Shown here one piece after another: positions 18,022 to 27,915 of a DNA stretch of 64,000 nucleotides. How positions within the stretch are numbered: the first letter of the stretch is position 1; every line of letters begins with the position of its first letter. The stretch spans positions 1,736,001-1,800,000 of the forward strand of contig NZ_CCDL010000001.1 of assembly GCF_000724085.1 (NCBI RefSeq), written 5' to 3'. The position numbers and the translations under genes were made by a program. Under the pieces are notes generated by a model that had not been told where the DNA came from, made no database searches, and was given only the letters and a program-made list of their open reading frames with translations. Source of the DNA: Oceanobacillus manasiensis. GTDB taxonomy: Bacteria; Bacillota; Bacilli; Bacillales; Amphibacillaceae.

Positions 18022-18753
18022 GTGCTAAAAAGATTTTCAACAGATACACTTAACTGGATATTAATTATCGGCGGAATCCTTCTTATCTTTGAGATCGTTT
18101 TTTTCTTTGGTGGTACGATTGTTCCTGCCATTTTTGCAGCCCTGGTTGTTTATTTCGGATGGAGAAAATTTTATCACCTTTGGGGTAAGATTGCCTTCTG
18201 GATAGGAGCGGTAATTCTTGTTCTGTCTATATTAAACTTAATGGCTGTTAGGTTTTTACTAGTTGCACTCATTGTGCTGTTCATTATAAATTTCTCTAAG
18301 ACAAAAAAGGAACCAACGCTACTCGCCCCGGATAGCTCAACAAATAGAACGGGCAATGAAGAAACCGTGAATAGGATCGAACCACTTTTCACGCATCGGT
18401 TATTTGGAGATCAAGATACAAGTGAGATGGCGTATAAATGGCGTGATATTAACATACATGGTGGGTTTGGAGATCGTTTGGTTGATCTAAGTAATACCGT
18501 TTTGCCGAATGATACAGCAGTGATTTCTATTCGTCACATGATCGGGAATATTCAAATCTATGTTCCTTACGAGGTGGAAGTAAGCATTCATCACAGTTCG
18601 GTATTTGGAAGAGCACATGTTTTTGGAGAAACAGATAGAAAATTAATGAATCAATCGTTAATTTACCAAACTGCACATTATGACACAAAATTGCCTAGAG
18701 TGAAGATCATAACATCCATTTTCTCTGGGGACATTGAGGTGGTGCGCATATGA
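18022..18753 (+). CDS. liaF: LiaF-type negative regulator of the envelope-stress system
   Basis: 243 aa. The N-terminal half has about four membrane segments; the cytosolic C-terminal domain (about residues 125-243: [48 protein letters not shown]) is the LiaF-like beta-rich domain that keeps LiaS off without stress. GTG start after AAAGGCGGG. Its stop overlaps the liaS start by four bases (ATGA), which supports coupled translation. Confidence 0.92.
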   Translation: MLKRFSTDTLNWILIIGGILLIFEIVFFFGGTIVPAIFAALVVYFGWRKFYHLWGKIAFWIGAVILVLSILNLMAVRFLLVALIVLFIINFSKTKKEPTLLAPDSSTNRTGNEETVNRIEPLFTHRLFGDQDTSEMAYKWRDINIHGGFGDRLVDLSNTVLPNDTAVISIRHMIGNIQIYVPYEVEVSIHHSSVFGRAHVFGETDRKLMNQSLIYQTAHYDTKLPRVKIITSIFSGDIEVVRI

Positions 18754-19784
18754 ATACGGTCGCTCGCCACATTTTCACAGCGGTTTTGTACAGTGTCCTA
18801 ATTTCATTTAGTATGATTGCTTTAACCTTAATGGTGTTTGTGGATGATTGGCTCTCTGTATTTGATAAAAAGATCGGAGACGTATCGTTTTTACTAGCTG
18901 TTTTTATCATTACGGTCACCATGGCATTGGTCATTGGGATTGTCACGGCTGTTTACTGGAAGCAACGTTTAAATCGTGTTGAAAAACAATTACAGGAAAT
19001 CGTGAAAGGTCAGAAAGCCACCAAATCCTTAGAGTCCTATAAAGAACTTGAAACAATAGAACATTATATGGACCAGGTTCAAAATAAAATTAACAGTCAA
19101 GCGGAGCACGCACAGCGATTGGCAACAGAGCGGGCAAATGAAAGAGAACAAAGCCTTCAGGAAATTGTTGTACAAGAAAGAAACCGTCTTGCAAGAGAAT
19201 TACATGACTCTGTAAGCCAACAACTCTTTGCTGCATCCATGATGATGTCAGCAATCAATGAAACAAATCCTGACAGTGAAATGAAAAAGCAGCTTCTACT
19301 TGTTGAAAAAATGATACACCAGTCACAACTAGAAATGCGTGCATTGCTTCTTCATTTACGTCCTGTTGCATTAAAAGGGAAAACATTGCAGGAGGGTGTA
19401 GAGGAATTACTTGTCGAGCTAACCGAGAAAGTCCCTATGGAAATTGAATGGAAGGTTGAAACATTTGTGGTGGATAAAGGAGTGGAAGATCAATTATTCC
19501 GTATCCTCCAGGAATCTGTCTCGAACACACTTCGACACGCTGAAGCTAATTCGCTTCAAGTTATGCTTATAGAACGCGATCAAACAGTGATACTGAGGGT
19601 GGTAGACGATGGGATAGGATTTGAATTGCAAACTAGAAAAACAAATTCCTATGGCCTTCATAATATGCAGGAACGTGCGTTAGAAGTAGGAGGAACGTTT
19701 AAAATTGTTAGCGTCCCCGGGGAAGGAACGAGGATGGAAGTTAAGGTCCCCAATTTGAGGAAGGATGGTGAAAATAATGATTAG
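18750..19784 (+). CDS. liaS: Sensor histidine kinase LiaS
   Basis: 344 aa intramembrane-sensing kinase. Two membrane helices (about residues 12-34 and 49-69) flank a very short external loop. A HAMP/coiled-coil linker, a HisKA_3 dimerisation domain with phosphoacceptor His152 in [11 protein letters not shown], and an HATPase domain ([17 protein letters not shown]) follow. It responds to cell-wall antibiotics in relatives. It overlaps liaF by 4 bases and liaR by 8 bases. Confidence 0.95.
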   Translation: MNTVARHIFTAVLYSVLISFSMIALTLMVFVDDWLSVFDKKIGDVSFLLAVFIITVTMALVIGIVTAVYWKQRLNRVEKQLQEIVKGQKATKSLESYKELETIEHYMDQVQNKINSQAEHAQRLATERANEREQSLQEIVVQERNRLARELHDSVSQQLFAASMMMSAINETNPDSEMKKQLLLVEKMIHQSQLEMRALLLHLRPVALKGKTLQEGVEELLVELTEKVPMEIEWKVETFVVDKGVEDQLFRILQESVSNTLRHAEANSLQVMLIERDQTVILRVVDDGIGFELQTRKTNSYGLHNMQERALEVGGTFKIVSVPGEGTRMEVKVPNLRKDGENND

Positions 19785-20409
19785 TGTTTTGTTTGCAGAC
19801 GATCATGAGATGGTAAGAATTGGTGTATCTGCCTACTTAAGCTCCCAGCCTGATATTGATGTTATTGCTGAGGCAGCGGATGGAGGAGAAGCTGTACTTA
19901 AAGCACTTGAGCTAAAGCCTGATATCATTCTTATGGATCTAGTCATGAAAGAAATGGATGGCATTGAAGCGACAAGGCAAATAATAGCACGATGGCCGGA
20001 AGCGAAAATTATTATTGTTACGAGCTTTCTTGATGATGAGAAAGTTTATCCCGCATTAGAAGCTGGAGCCACAAGTTATATGCTAAAAACTTCCAAAGCG
20101 AGCGAGATAGCTAAAGCGATACGCTCCACCTTTGACGGGCAATCTATCCTTGAACCTGAAGTGACCGGCAAAATCATGAATAGAATGCGTACAAAAAATG
20201 ACGACCCGCTGCATGCACAGTTAACCGCAAGAGAAGAGGAGATTCTTCTATTAATTGCACAAGGAAAGACAAACCAGGAAATTGCTGATGACCTCATTAT
20301 TGCTTTGAAAACAGTCAAAGTACATGTGAGCAATATTCTAAGTAAATTAGAAGTACAAGACAGAACACAGGCGGTTATTTATGCTTTTAAACATGAGCTG
20401 ATAAAATAA
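19777..20409 (+). CDS. liaR: Response regulator LiaR (NarL/LuxR family)
   Basis: 210 aa. The receiver domain has Asp54 as phosphoacceptor ([12 protein letters not shown]), with DD at 8-9 and the conserved Thr/Lys. The LuxR-type helix-turn-helix spans about residues 148-205 ([42 protein letters not shown]). The start at 19777 matches the usual MI.VL..DDHEMVR N-terminus and has GGTGA upstream; ATG 19765 is possible. It closes the lia operon and probably activates its promoter. Confidence 0.94.
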   Translation: MISVLFADDHEMVRIGVSAYLSSQPDIDVIAEAADGGEAVLKALELKPDIILMDLVMKEMDGIEATRQIIARWPEAKIIIVTSFLDDEKVYPALEAGATSYMLKTSKASEIAKAIRSTFDGQSILEPEVTGKIMNRMRTKNDDPLHAQLTAREEEILLLIAQGKTNQEIADDLIIALKTVKVHVSNILSKLEVQDRTQAVIYAFKHELIK

Positions 20410-20410
20410 T

Positions 20411-20449
20411 AAAGCGAGACGAGAAAAGAAAACTCGGCTCGCTTTTTTT
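20411..20449 (+). terminator. lia operon terminator
   Basis: AAAGCGAG.CGAG pairs with CTCG.CTCGCTTT, then a T run, directly after liaR. Confidence 0.85.
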
Positions 20450-20585
20450 ATTACTTGTTTTTTAAAAACGATAAATTAAAAGGTTGTGGTCAAGTGTAGC
20501 ACGGATAGGTCGCATCCACCTTCAGCACCAATAAACTTCGATTGGAATTGAACTTGTTTTTCCATAGATAAATAATGAAACAAAC

Positions 20586-21599
20586 TCATTCGGCGTAATA
20601 ACGATCAACTTGATTGTAAATGGAAACAAGCTCGTATAGAATGATTAATTCAGGTGGGAAGCTAGTAGGGTGCTTTCTGTCTCCTCTTGTTATTTCTTCA
20701 TTATCCTCCCAAAAAATCTCCGTAATCTGTTTTAAATGCTGTGCATGCCTTTTTGTTTGATAATGGTCTGGTTTTTTTAAGGCTTCAGCTAATTCTTTCA
20801 CCGAAACAAGGATAATGTTACGTTCCTCTATTGACCAAGCAATTGAATTGAATTTACTACTAATCAAATTATCTAAATGGTACTCAATAAGTCTAAGGCT
20901 TCGCAATTGATTTTGCATAAGCTGAAATTGGCTTTTTTCCTTTCCAACTAGTGGGTGAAATTTTGCCTCTTCCTTCTGGAAACGTACTAAGGTTTCGGTT
21001 TGATGAATTTCCTGGTCTAATTGTTCTACCATCTCTCTAAGAGGTTCTTCCTTTTCTTTTGTCCCCTTAAGTAACGTACAAAAAACCCTGTCAATTGTTT
21101 TTCCAGTTTGGATCGCTGTACGATGGATACTGTTTGAAATATTTTTTGTATAATCAGGTGGAAATATAAACATGTTGACAAGAGTAGAAACCACCAGCCC
21201 AATGGATGTGGTACCTAAACGGATTAGGAACGAAAGGAAATAATTACTATGAATTACTTCAATCATTGCCACAGCAGTAAGTGTAGCTACAAGTAGGCCA
21301 GCATGTAACTTGAGACGAAAACAAGTCATAATTGTAAACATAGCAGCAAGCGTATAGGTGAGTGGGGAATTCCCAAATAGTGATATAAAAAGAACAGCAT
21401 AAGCTGATCCAATAGCAGAGGCAGGAAAACGAATGATTCCTTTTTTTATGGAATCAGAGACAGTAGGCTCGATGGTAACGATTGCCGTAATAACAGCAAA
21501 CACTGCTGGCCAGTCCAGCAACTCGCAAATGAACGCTGTAACGAAGATAGCAACCCCTGTTTTAACTACTCGGCTACCAACAAAACGTAACTTCTTCAA
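20586..21599 (-). CDS. FUSC/aromatic-acid-exporter-like membrane protein (YqjA type)
   Basis: 337 aa: an N-terminal bundle of about six membrane helices (residues 10-150, with KTGVAIFVTAFICELLDWPAVFA and ITAIVTIEPTVSDSIKKG), then a long cytosolic helical domain (about 160-337). This is the ArAE/DUF939 layout related to p-hydroxybenzoate efflux proteins. The start is TTG at 21599 with GGAGG eight bases upstream; the longer TTG at 21614 would overlap that site. It is monocistronic. Substrate unknown. Confidence 0.83.
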   Translation of the reverse strand: MKKLRFVGSRVVKTGVAIFVTAFICELLDWPAVFAVITAIVTIEPTVSDSIKKGIIRFPASAIGSAYAVLFISLFGNSPLTYTLAAMFTIMTCFRLKLHAGLLVATLTAVAMIEVIHSNYFLSFLIRLGTTSIGLVVSTLVNMFIFPPDYTKNISNSIHRTAIQTGKTIDRVFCTLLKGTKEKEEPLREMVEQLDQEIHQTETLVRFQKEEAKFHPLVGKEKSQFQLMQNQLRSLRLIEYHLDNLISSKFNSIAWSIEERNIILVSVKELAEALKKPDHYQTKRHAQHLKQITEIFWEDNEEITRGDRKHPTSFPPELIILYELVSIYNQVDRYYAE

Positions 21600-21847
21600 A
21601 ATTATTTCCTCCAATATTACAACATCACTTTAAAATCTATACTAATTTTACCACAAGCCACCTCTATGTGATTAATATAGGATATTGAGACTAAAAAAGC
21701 CGGCCGATACTAGACTATTTAATAGAATAAGAGAAAATGATATTTTTTTAAGCGTTTTTTTCCTATACGAAGAAATGTAGGAAACTGCTGATTTGTCAGG
21801 GGTTTTACTGCTTTTTGGTTTAAAAAATGGTCCTTTTGTGTCGCTTT

Positions 21848-21864
21848 TGAAACATAATTGTAAT
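21848..21864 (+). promoter_or_regulatory. WalR-like box before the CwlO-type autolysin
   Basis: TGAAAC-N5-TGTAAT, one mismatch from the WalR consensus TGTWAH-N5-TGTWAH. A -10 element (TATACT, 21897-21902) follows with no good -35, so an activator is plausible. WalRK controls cwlO in B. subtilis. The rest of 21600-22015 shows only AT-rich leader. Confidence 0.55.
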
Positions 21865-22015
21865 ATTCCTCTAACACGCATGAAACTTTTAGCTGTTATA
21901 CTACGAATTACCTAAGATAGTAACTTACATAGAAAATAAATATATATTTCACATATCTGCTACGATACATAATATTACTAGATAGGCAGATGTGATAGGG
22001 AAGCGGGGAAGAAAG

Positions 22016-23272
22016 TTGAAAAAAACAGTTGTCACATTGACCACAGTAGCGGTGGTTGGTTTAGGTAGTGCATTTTTCAGTGTAAATACCCATGCGGAAT
22101 CAGTTGATGCATTAAAAGAGAAACAATCACAAATTCAAGAAGATAGAGAAGAAATTAAAGCAGATCTATCTGAAGCAGAAAGCAAGATTGCTGATGTATT
22201 AATAGATTTGGAAGAATTAAACAAAGAAATTGAGCGTACAAACGAAGCAATGAAGAAGAACCAAAACAAAATGGATGATACAGAAAAAGATATTGAAGCA
22301 ACAAAAGAAAAAGTATCTGAACTGGAAGATCAAATTTCAGTGTTAGAGGATGCTATAGAAGAACGCTATAACATTTTAAAAGAGCGCGTAGTGTCTTATC
22401 AAAAAAATGGTGGAGATATTAGCTACTTAGAAGTTCTATTTGGAGCAAAAAGCTTTGGTGATTTCGTTAACCGTGTATCTGCAGTAAATAAAATTTCTGA
22501 TTCAGATAAAAAATTGATGGAAAAACAAGAAGCTGACAAGAAAGAAGTAGAAGAGAAAAAAGATGAAGTTGTTACTAAACTTGATGAACTGAAAGAAATG
22601 AAAGTCGAGCTTGAAGGAATGTTAGCTCTTATTAAAGATCAAAAAGAAGAAAATAAAAATAAGAAAGCTATATTAAAAGATAAAAAGAGTGAACTTGTTG
22701 TAATGAAAGAAGATCTTCAGGTTAAAGATAGTGATTTAGCATCTTTAGAAAAAGATGTGAAGCAGAGTATTGAGGAGGCAACAGCTCCTGTTGTTGTTCA
22801 AACATCAGAGAATAACTCAAATACATCAGATGGTGGGAATTTATCTACTTTAAGCAGTGAAAAAGCCAGTGAAAAGAAATCTGCACCAGTTGCTAAAAAA
22901 GGAAATGGTAATCTAAGTGCTGCTATTAATGCAGGATTTCCACACATTGGTCTTCCGTATGTATGGGGCGGTAAAACAACTAGTGGTTTTGATTGCTCAG
23001 GATTCGTATCATGGGCCTTTGCACAGGCAGGTTATTCTCTACCATCAAGTACAGCAGGACTATCTAGTGTAGGTACGAAGGTTTCGTATAGCGAAGCTCA
23101 ACCTGGTGACTTGGTTTTCTTCAATACCTATAAAACGAATGGCCATGTTGGTATCTACCTTGGAAACGGCAAATTTATCGGTGCTCAAAGCTCTACCGGT
23201 TTAGCTGTAGCTAACATGACAAGCGGCTATTGGAAAGACACATTTTCTGGTCACGTACGCCGTGTAAACTAA
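22016..23272 (+). CDS. cwlO: NlpC/P60 peptidoglycan hydrolase (CwlO-like)
   Basis: 418 aa secreted D,L-endopeptidase that cuts stem peptides during cell elongation. A signal peptide ends about THAES; residues 30-260 form a long coiled coil, including ERYNILKERVVSYQKNGG and the LFGAKSFGDFVNRVSAV motif shared with CwlO; a Ser-rich linker follows. The C-terminal NlpC/P60 domain has catalytic Cys in FDCSGFVSWAF and His in NGHVGIYLG. The start is TTG at 22016 after GCGGGGAAG. In relatives CwlO needs FtsEX for activity, encoded elsewhere. Confidence 0.92.
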   Translation: MKKTVVTLTTVAVVGLGSAFFSVNTHAESVDALKEKQSQIQEDREEIKADLSEAESKIADVLIDLEELNKEIERTNEAMKKNQNKMDDTEKDIEATKEKVSELEDQISVLEDAIEERYNILKERVVSYQKNGGDISYLEVLFGAKSFGDFVNRVSAVNKISDSDKKLMEKQEADKKEVEEKKDEVVTKLDELKEMKVELEGMLALIKDQKEENKNKKAILKDKKSELVVMKEDLQVKDSDLASLEKDVKQSIEEATAPVVVQTSENNSNTSDGGNLSTLSSEKASEKKSAPVAKKGNGNLSAAINAGFPHIGLPYVWGGKTTSGFDCSGFVSWAFAQAGYSLPSSTAGLSSVGTKVSYSEAQPGDLVFFNTYKTNGHVGIYLGNGKFIGAQSSTGLAVANMTSGYWKDTFSGHVRRVN

Positions 23273-23278
23273 TTATCG

Positions 23279-23307
23279 AAATCCATCCTACGGGGTGGAT
23301 TTTTTTC
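23279..23307 (+). terminator. Terminator after the CwlO-type gene
   Basis: AAATCCA pairs with TGGATTT, followed by a T run, just after the stop. Confidence 0.8.
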
Positions 23308-23531
23308 TATCTTTTTATCCCCGGAGCAACCGTCCGTAAGACTCCCACTGATTGAAGTTTCACTTCATTGCAAGAGACTGACATAAATCTATTTAACTGC
23401 TATCTATTATATTTATTACCCCATAAAATCGGTTATAAACCTTTTCGTCCAAATAAGAGCAAAAATCTTTTTTCCCCCAACTAAATAGCGTTATAATGAC
23501 ATTGATACTATAAAGTTGGAGGAAATTATAC

Positions 23532-24125
23532 ATGACTGATGTGAATCAATTTAGAAAAGCTTCGTATGCTATTGATCCTATTTATATAAATAGATGGTCA
23601 CCTAGAGCATTTTCAGCACAGAAGGTTTCAAATGACGTTTTAAATAGTTTATTTGAGGCTGCCAGATGGGCTCCTTCTGCTGCAAATGTTCAACCTTGGA
23701 GATTTGTCTTTGCCTCATCTGAGGAAGACAAGAAAACATTCCTGTCATTCATTAATGAAGGAAATGTAGCATGGTGCAAAAATGCCCCAGTACTTATTGC
23801 AGTTATATCAAAGGTAGAAGAAGAACGATTTGGTGGAAATAATCCTGCACATGCTTTTGATACAGGTACGGCATGGGGCTTTCTAGCATTAGAAGCTGCT
23901 CGGAAAGGTCTCGTTACACATGCTATGGGAGGATTTAATAAAGAGAAGGCAAAAGAGGCATTATCCGTTCCAGATGGTTATCAATTGCATGCAATTGTAG
24001 CGGTAGGTTATCAAGGTGAAAAAAGTAGCCTAGATGCAGCTTATCAGGAGAGGGAAGTCCCTTCTCCACGAAACGAAGTTGAAACCTTTGTTTCAGAGGG
24101 CATTTTTAAAGAGAATAGTAAGTGA
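23532..24125 (+). CDS. Nitroreductase-family flavoprotein
   Basis: 197 aa FMN-dependent NAD(P)H oxidoreductase fold. Motifs: NRWSPRAFS near residue 20, the FMN-binding ARWAPSAANVQPWRF near 44, and ALEAARKGLVTHAMGGF near 120. The HN-type YdfN/YodC group acts on nitro compounds, quinones or similar, and the substrate here is not known. GGAGG precedes the start. It is followed by its own terminator. Confidence 0.88.
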   Translation: MTDVNQFRKASYAIDPIYINRWSPRAFSAQKVSNDVLNSLFEAARWAPSAANVQPWRFVFASSEEDKKTFLSFINEGNVAWCKNAPVLIAVISKVEEERFGGNNPAHAFDTGTAWGFLALEAARKGLVTHAMGGFNKEKAKEALSVPDGYQLHAIVAVGYQGEKSSLDAAYQEREVPSPRNEVETFVSEGIFKENSK

Positions 24126-24145
24126 TTTGTATGTATGAATATGGT

Positions 24146-24185
24146 AGAAGACTCTTTATATTATTTAGAGGGTCTTCTTTTTTGT
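24146..24185 (+). terminator. Terminator after the nitroreductase gene
   Basis: AGAAGAC.CT pairs with AG.GTCTTCT, then T's. Confidence 0.75.
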
Positions 24186-24358
24186 TACTATTTTTAACGA
24201 TATAGTTTTATATATTTTTGCAGGATATAAAATATAATTGTTAATAGATGATTGGAAATAATGTAAATATTTTCAGATTTTTGGAACCTTTTTCTATTAA
24301 AATGCGTTATACTATATAGTAGGAAAAATTAGAATATTCACCAGGGGGAGATTTTAGA

Positions 24359-25303
24359 ATGGAAAATTTTTTGAAGGCTAGGGAAGATGTTAATAGAATT
24401 ATTTATGGAAAAGAGGAAGTTGTTGATCTATTATTTGTTTCATTACTTGCTCAAGGACATGTGCTACTTGAAAGTGTGCCTGGTACTGGTAAGACGAAGC
24501 TTGCCAAGAGCTTCGCAAAAGTGATGGACGGTAAATTCAGTCGTGTCCAATTTACACCAGATGTGCTACCGAGTGATATTACTGGTATTCGTTTCTTTAA
24601 CCCGAAAACACAAGAATTTGAATTAAGAATCGGGCCTATTAGTACAAACGTGTTACTAGCAGACGAGATTAACAGGGCAACACCAAAAACACAGTCAAGT
24701 TTACTAGAAGCTATGGAAGAATATCAATCTACTGTTGATGGAGAGACCATTAAGATTGCTTCTCCCTTTATTGTTATTGCTACCCAAAATCCGGTTGAGA
24801 GTAATTATGGAACATTCCCATTACCGGAAGCGCAGTTGGATCGTTTCTTATTCAAATTAGACTTAGGCTACCCTTCTATTTCGGAAGAGAAACGTATTTT
24901 AAATACATATCGACAGACTGATCCCTACGATTCAGTAAATGCGTCATTGACGGTTGAAACCATTGTTGAATTACAAGAAAGAATCCAACTTATTACAGTT
25001 TCTGATGTAGTTTCAGATTATTTACTTGAGCTAGTTCATGCATCAAGGGAACATCCGGATGTAGATCTTGGCATTAGTCCTAGAGGGATGCTGGCGCTAA
25101 TGCGTGCAGGGCAGGCCTATGCATTTATTAAAGATAGAGATTATGTTACCCCACACGATATAAAGGCGCTTGTCCCATATGTGTTTGAACATCGGCTAAT
25201 TCTTTCGATGGAAGGTTCAATTAAAAAAACAGCAAAAGATGTTGTGAAGGAGATTATTCACACTACAGCTGTTCCAGTTGAAGAAGGAGCAGTTGTGAAA
25301 TGA
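24359..25303 (+). CDS. MoxR-family AAA+ ATPase
   Basis: 314 aa. Walker A is VPGTGKTKLAKS (near residue 41), Walker B LLADEINRATPK, followed by the MoxR-typical EAMEEYQ and sensor-1 ATQNPVE. MoxR proteins act as chaperones with von Willebrand/DUF58 partners. GGGGGAG precedes the start. It overlaps the DUF58 gene by four bases, making the usual MoxR-DUF58-membrane protein trio, similar in order to B. subtilis yeaC-yeaD-yebA. Confidence 0.93.
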   Translation: MENFLKAREDVNRIIYGKEEVVDLLFVSLLAQGHVLLESVPGTGKTKLAKSFAKVMDGKFSRVQFTPDVLPSDITGIRFFNPKTQEFELRIGPISTNVLLADEINRATPKTQSSLLEAMEEYQSTVDGETIKIASPFIVIATQNPVESNYGTFPLPEAQLDRFLFKLDLGYPSISEEKRILNTYRQTDPYDSVNASLTVETIVELQERIQLITVSDVVSDYLLELVHASREHPDVDLGISPRGMLALMRAGQAYAFIKDRDYVTPHDIKALVPYVFEHRLILSMEGSIKKTAKDVVKEIIHTTAVPVEEGAVVK

Positions 25304-26517
25304 AATGGCAAAGAGACCATACAATAGAGGGAAAGGCTGGCTATGACTATGTGTTAGTAGCGATCATCTTATTGGCGATTATTGGTGTTGTTATGAATAA
25401 CACAATACCCTTTTTGGGGGTTGGCGCAGTCACTGCCTATTTAATTGTATTTAAATGGTATGATAGTGGGATTGGCAAAAGCGTATCTTTAGAAAATCCT
25501 ACGAGAAGTATTAAACTATTTCCTGATGAAACATTTGATCTAACATTAGATATAGAGAATCGATCCATATATCCTATGATTAATGGGGAGTTTCAGCTAC
25601 AGATAGGCCCAGCTGTCAAAGCCTTTAAGCATGCACAGGAAAATAAAAATTATTGGCACCAGATCAAAATTCCGTTATCTATCTTACGTAAAAGAAAAGC
25701 TCATCTAACTATCCCGATTGTAGCTCAACAGCGGGGGGTAGCTAAAATTAACAATATCATGTATTACTTTCCACATTTATTTCATTTTAACTCGACGCTG
25801 ATTCGATATATGCCATTTTACCGTACGGAATTTGTTGTTTTTCCAAGGTTGATCGAAGTTAAGGGCGCCGAAGCAGTTTTTCAAATGTTACCGGGAAAAG
25901 GCAGGTCTCCTTTTTCTCCATATGAGGATATTCAAAGTCCTTTAGGAACAAGGGAATACCATTATAGTGATCCGTTTCACCGGATAAACTGGAATGCGTC
26001 TGTGAAAACACAAAAGCTTCAAACAAATGTTTATGAACGAGAAATTGATCAATCTTTTCTGTTTTTAGTAAACATAGGAAAATCAAAAACAACAAATATG
26101 GTACAAACAAATCAGCACATGGAAGCGTTACTGTCTTACACGGCTTATCTATCAAAGATTGCTACTGAAAAGGATATCCCATTTGAATTGTTCATTAATA
26201 CGAGAAGACCAGGCAAGGTACCAGTTCTTCATGTTCCAGAGGGGGAAGGGAAAAGACATTACGGAACTACTATGGAAATGCTCGCAAGGATTCATAAACA
26301 ATCCCTAGTATTTCCATTTGATAAAATGCTTTTCAACCTTGGGAATCAAGTCACTCAACAGAAGACCTGTATCATTATTGGAGAACTTACAGAGGATTCG
26401 ATGAATATTTTAAATAAGTGGAAAAATAAAAATGTCAACATCTTTCATGTTCCATATACAGAAGGAATCTCTAAGGTAAAACCTCTAGGGCAGGAGGTGT
26501 TTTCACATGCTGAATAG
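25300..26517 (+). CDS. DUF58 protein
   Basis: 405 aa. Two hydrophobic segments near residues 18-50, a beta-rich extracytosolic-like middle, and the DUF58 signature GTREYHYSDPFHRINWNASVKTQKLQTNVYERE (about 212-245). DUF58 proteins form part of a vWA-like fold and work with MoxR ATPases. It overlaps the MoxR gene upstream by 4 bases and the next gene by 11 bases. Function unknown, possibly envelope-protein maturation. Confidence 0.88.
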   Translation: MKWQRDHTIEGKAGYDYVLVAIILLAIIGVVMNNTIPFLGVGAVTAYLIVFKWYDSGIGKSVSLENPTRSIKLFPDETFDLTLDIENRSIYPMINGEFQLQIGPAVKAFKHAQENKNYWHQIKIPLSILRKRKAHLTIPIVAQQRGVAKINNIMYYFPHLFHFNSTLIRYMPFYRTEFVVFPRLIEVKGAEAVFQMLPGKGRSPFSPYEDIQSPLGTREYHYSDPFHRINWNASVKTQKLQTNVYEREIDQSFLFLVNIGKSKTTNMVQTNQHMEALLSYTAYLSKIATEKDIPFELFINTRRPGKVPVLHVPEGEGKRHYGTTMEMLARIHKQSLVFPFDKMLFNLGNQVTQQKTCIIIGELTEDSMNILNKWKNKNVNIFHVPYTEGISKVKPLGQEVFSHAE

Positions 26518-27691
26518 CCATGCTATAACCCGTTATGCTTACCACTTTTTAAGTGAGGCCCTCATCATTTTAATGTGTTTAATGCCTTTTATATACCATC
26601 GCTTTATGTGGGTGCCATACTGGAGTTATTTAATCGTTATAGTGGTAGCATGCTTAGTGTTTAGTCTTATTACAATCTACACTAATTCCTATATTTTTTA
26701 TATATTGATGGCACCATTATTAGCTGGAGTATTTTATCTGTTAGAGTACCCTGCTATCTTTGTAGTTCTATTGAGTGGATTGCTAGTTTGGCGTTATATT
26801 AATATCCGTAAAGAAGACATAATTAGTAGAGAAAGTAATTACATTCTCGCAACATTATTGCTAATGTTGATTATTGGAATGTTGGTTCCTGATCTTAGAG
26901 CCATGTTATATCCTTTTCTTGTTATATTTCTAAACGTATTTGGTTTCCTGTGGAGTCACATTGCAGCTTTATCGAAAAAGGAAAGGAAGCAAGTTGATAA
27001 GAGGTTAATTCCCGCATTTGCAGGGGTTTTAATTACGGGTGCAATTCTTATTTTCTTTACGTATGATTTCATTCGTTGGGCCCTATCTGGTTTCTATTAT
27101 GGGGTGATAACCTTATTGGGTGGATCGTTAAGTTGGTTTGCTAGTCTTTTGCAATTTATTGAGGCACCAGATAGAGGTTGGCCAAAGCAAGGAAATCAAA
27201 TGGACGCAGGAGATGGATTTTGGAATGAATTGGAAGACGCGTCGGTTATAGAGCAGGCCACACCATATATCATAATAGGCACAATAGTTGCACTGCTTCT
27301 TTTCGCCATTGTTTTAGTAATCCTATTTTGGAAAAAACGATTTAGCAAGTCAGAAACAGAAGAGGAAATAGAAAGTTCAGTATCCTATAGTGCTCTAGAG
27401 AACGATTATGAGCTCCATACTAGCAGAACCTCGCGTCTTAATCGCTGGTTTAACAAACCAAAGCATCCCATAAGAAAGCTAGTATTCCAATTTGAGAAAA
27501 AAGCAATGAAGGAGAAAAAGGGTAGAAGAAAGTATGAGACAATCGAAGAATGGTTAAACAGAATAGGTGTTAACGCAGATTTAGAAATATATCAAATGGT
27601 GAGATATGGCGAAGTGGAACAGGTAAGTCAAGCGGACGTAGAAAAACTTCGTTTAGTAATAAAGGAAGCGGATTTTCATTTTGAACATTAA
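26507..27691 (+). CDS. Membrane protein third in the MoxR-DUF58 operon
   Basis: 394 aa: about six or seven hydrophobic segments in residues 12-225, another at about 250-275, and a cytosolic tail with KHPIRKLVFQFEKKAMKEKKGRRKYETIEEWLNRI that resembles the DUF4129-type C-terminus of TgpA/YebA proteins. Usual partners at this place carry a transglutaminase-like domain between the membrane parts; here only about 30 loop residues lie there and no Cys-His-Asp core is seen. It overlaps the DUF58 gene, so the three act together. Confidence 0.72.
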   Translation: MLNSHAITRYAYHFLSEALIILMCLMPFIYHRFMWVPYWSYLIVIVVACLVFSLITIYTNSYIFYILMAPLLAGVFYLLEYPAIFVVLLSGLLVWRYINIRKEDIISRESNYILATLLLMLIIGMLVPDLRAMLYPFLVIFLNVFGFLWSHIAALSKKERKQVDKRLIPAFAGVLITGAILIFFTYDFIRWALSGFYYGVITLLGGSLSWFASLLQFIEAPDRGWPKQGNQMDAGDGFWNELEDASVIEQATPYIIIGTIVALLLFAIVLVILFWKKRFSKSETEEEIESSVSYSALENDYELHTSRTSRLNRWFNKPKHPIRKLVFQFEKKAMKEKKGRRKYETIEEWLNRIGVNADLEIYQMVRYGEVEQVSQADVEKLRLVIKEADFHFEH

Positions 27692-27711
27692 GATTTAGGT
27701 CGTAGTATATA

Positions 27712-27767
27712 GAAGCCAACACTAGGAGATAGAGAAACTAAACAACTCCTATTGTTGGCTTTTTTTA
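27712..27767 (+). terminator. MoxR operon terminator
   Basis: AGCCAACA..AGGAG pairs with CTCCT..TGTTGGCT, then seven T. Confidence 0.85.
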
Positions 27768-27915
27768 GGTGGGTCCCATCCCTTTATGCTAGCATACGAT
27801 TACAATTTTTCTCCCTTTTTTAGCTTTCCAAACGCCGTTTACTATGTTTACTTAGTAATACTTAAGGATACATACATGTAAGAGTTGAACTATTAAGTAA
27901 AGGAGTGCCGATCAT

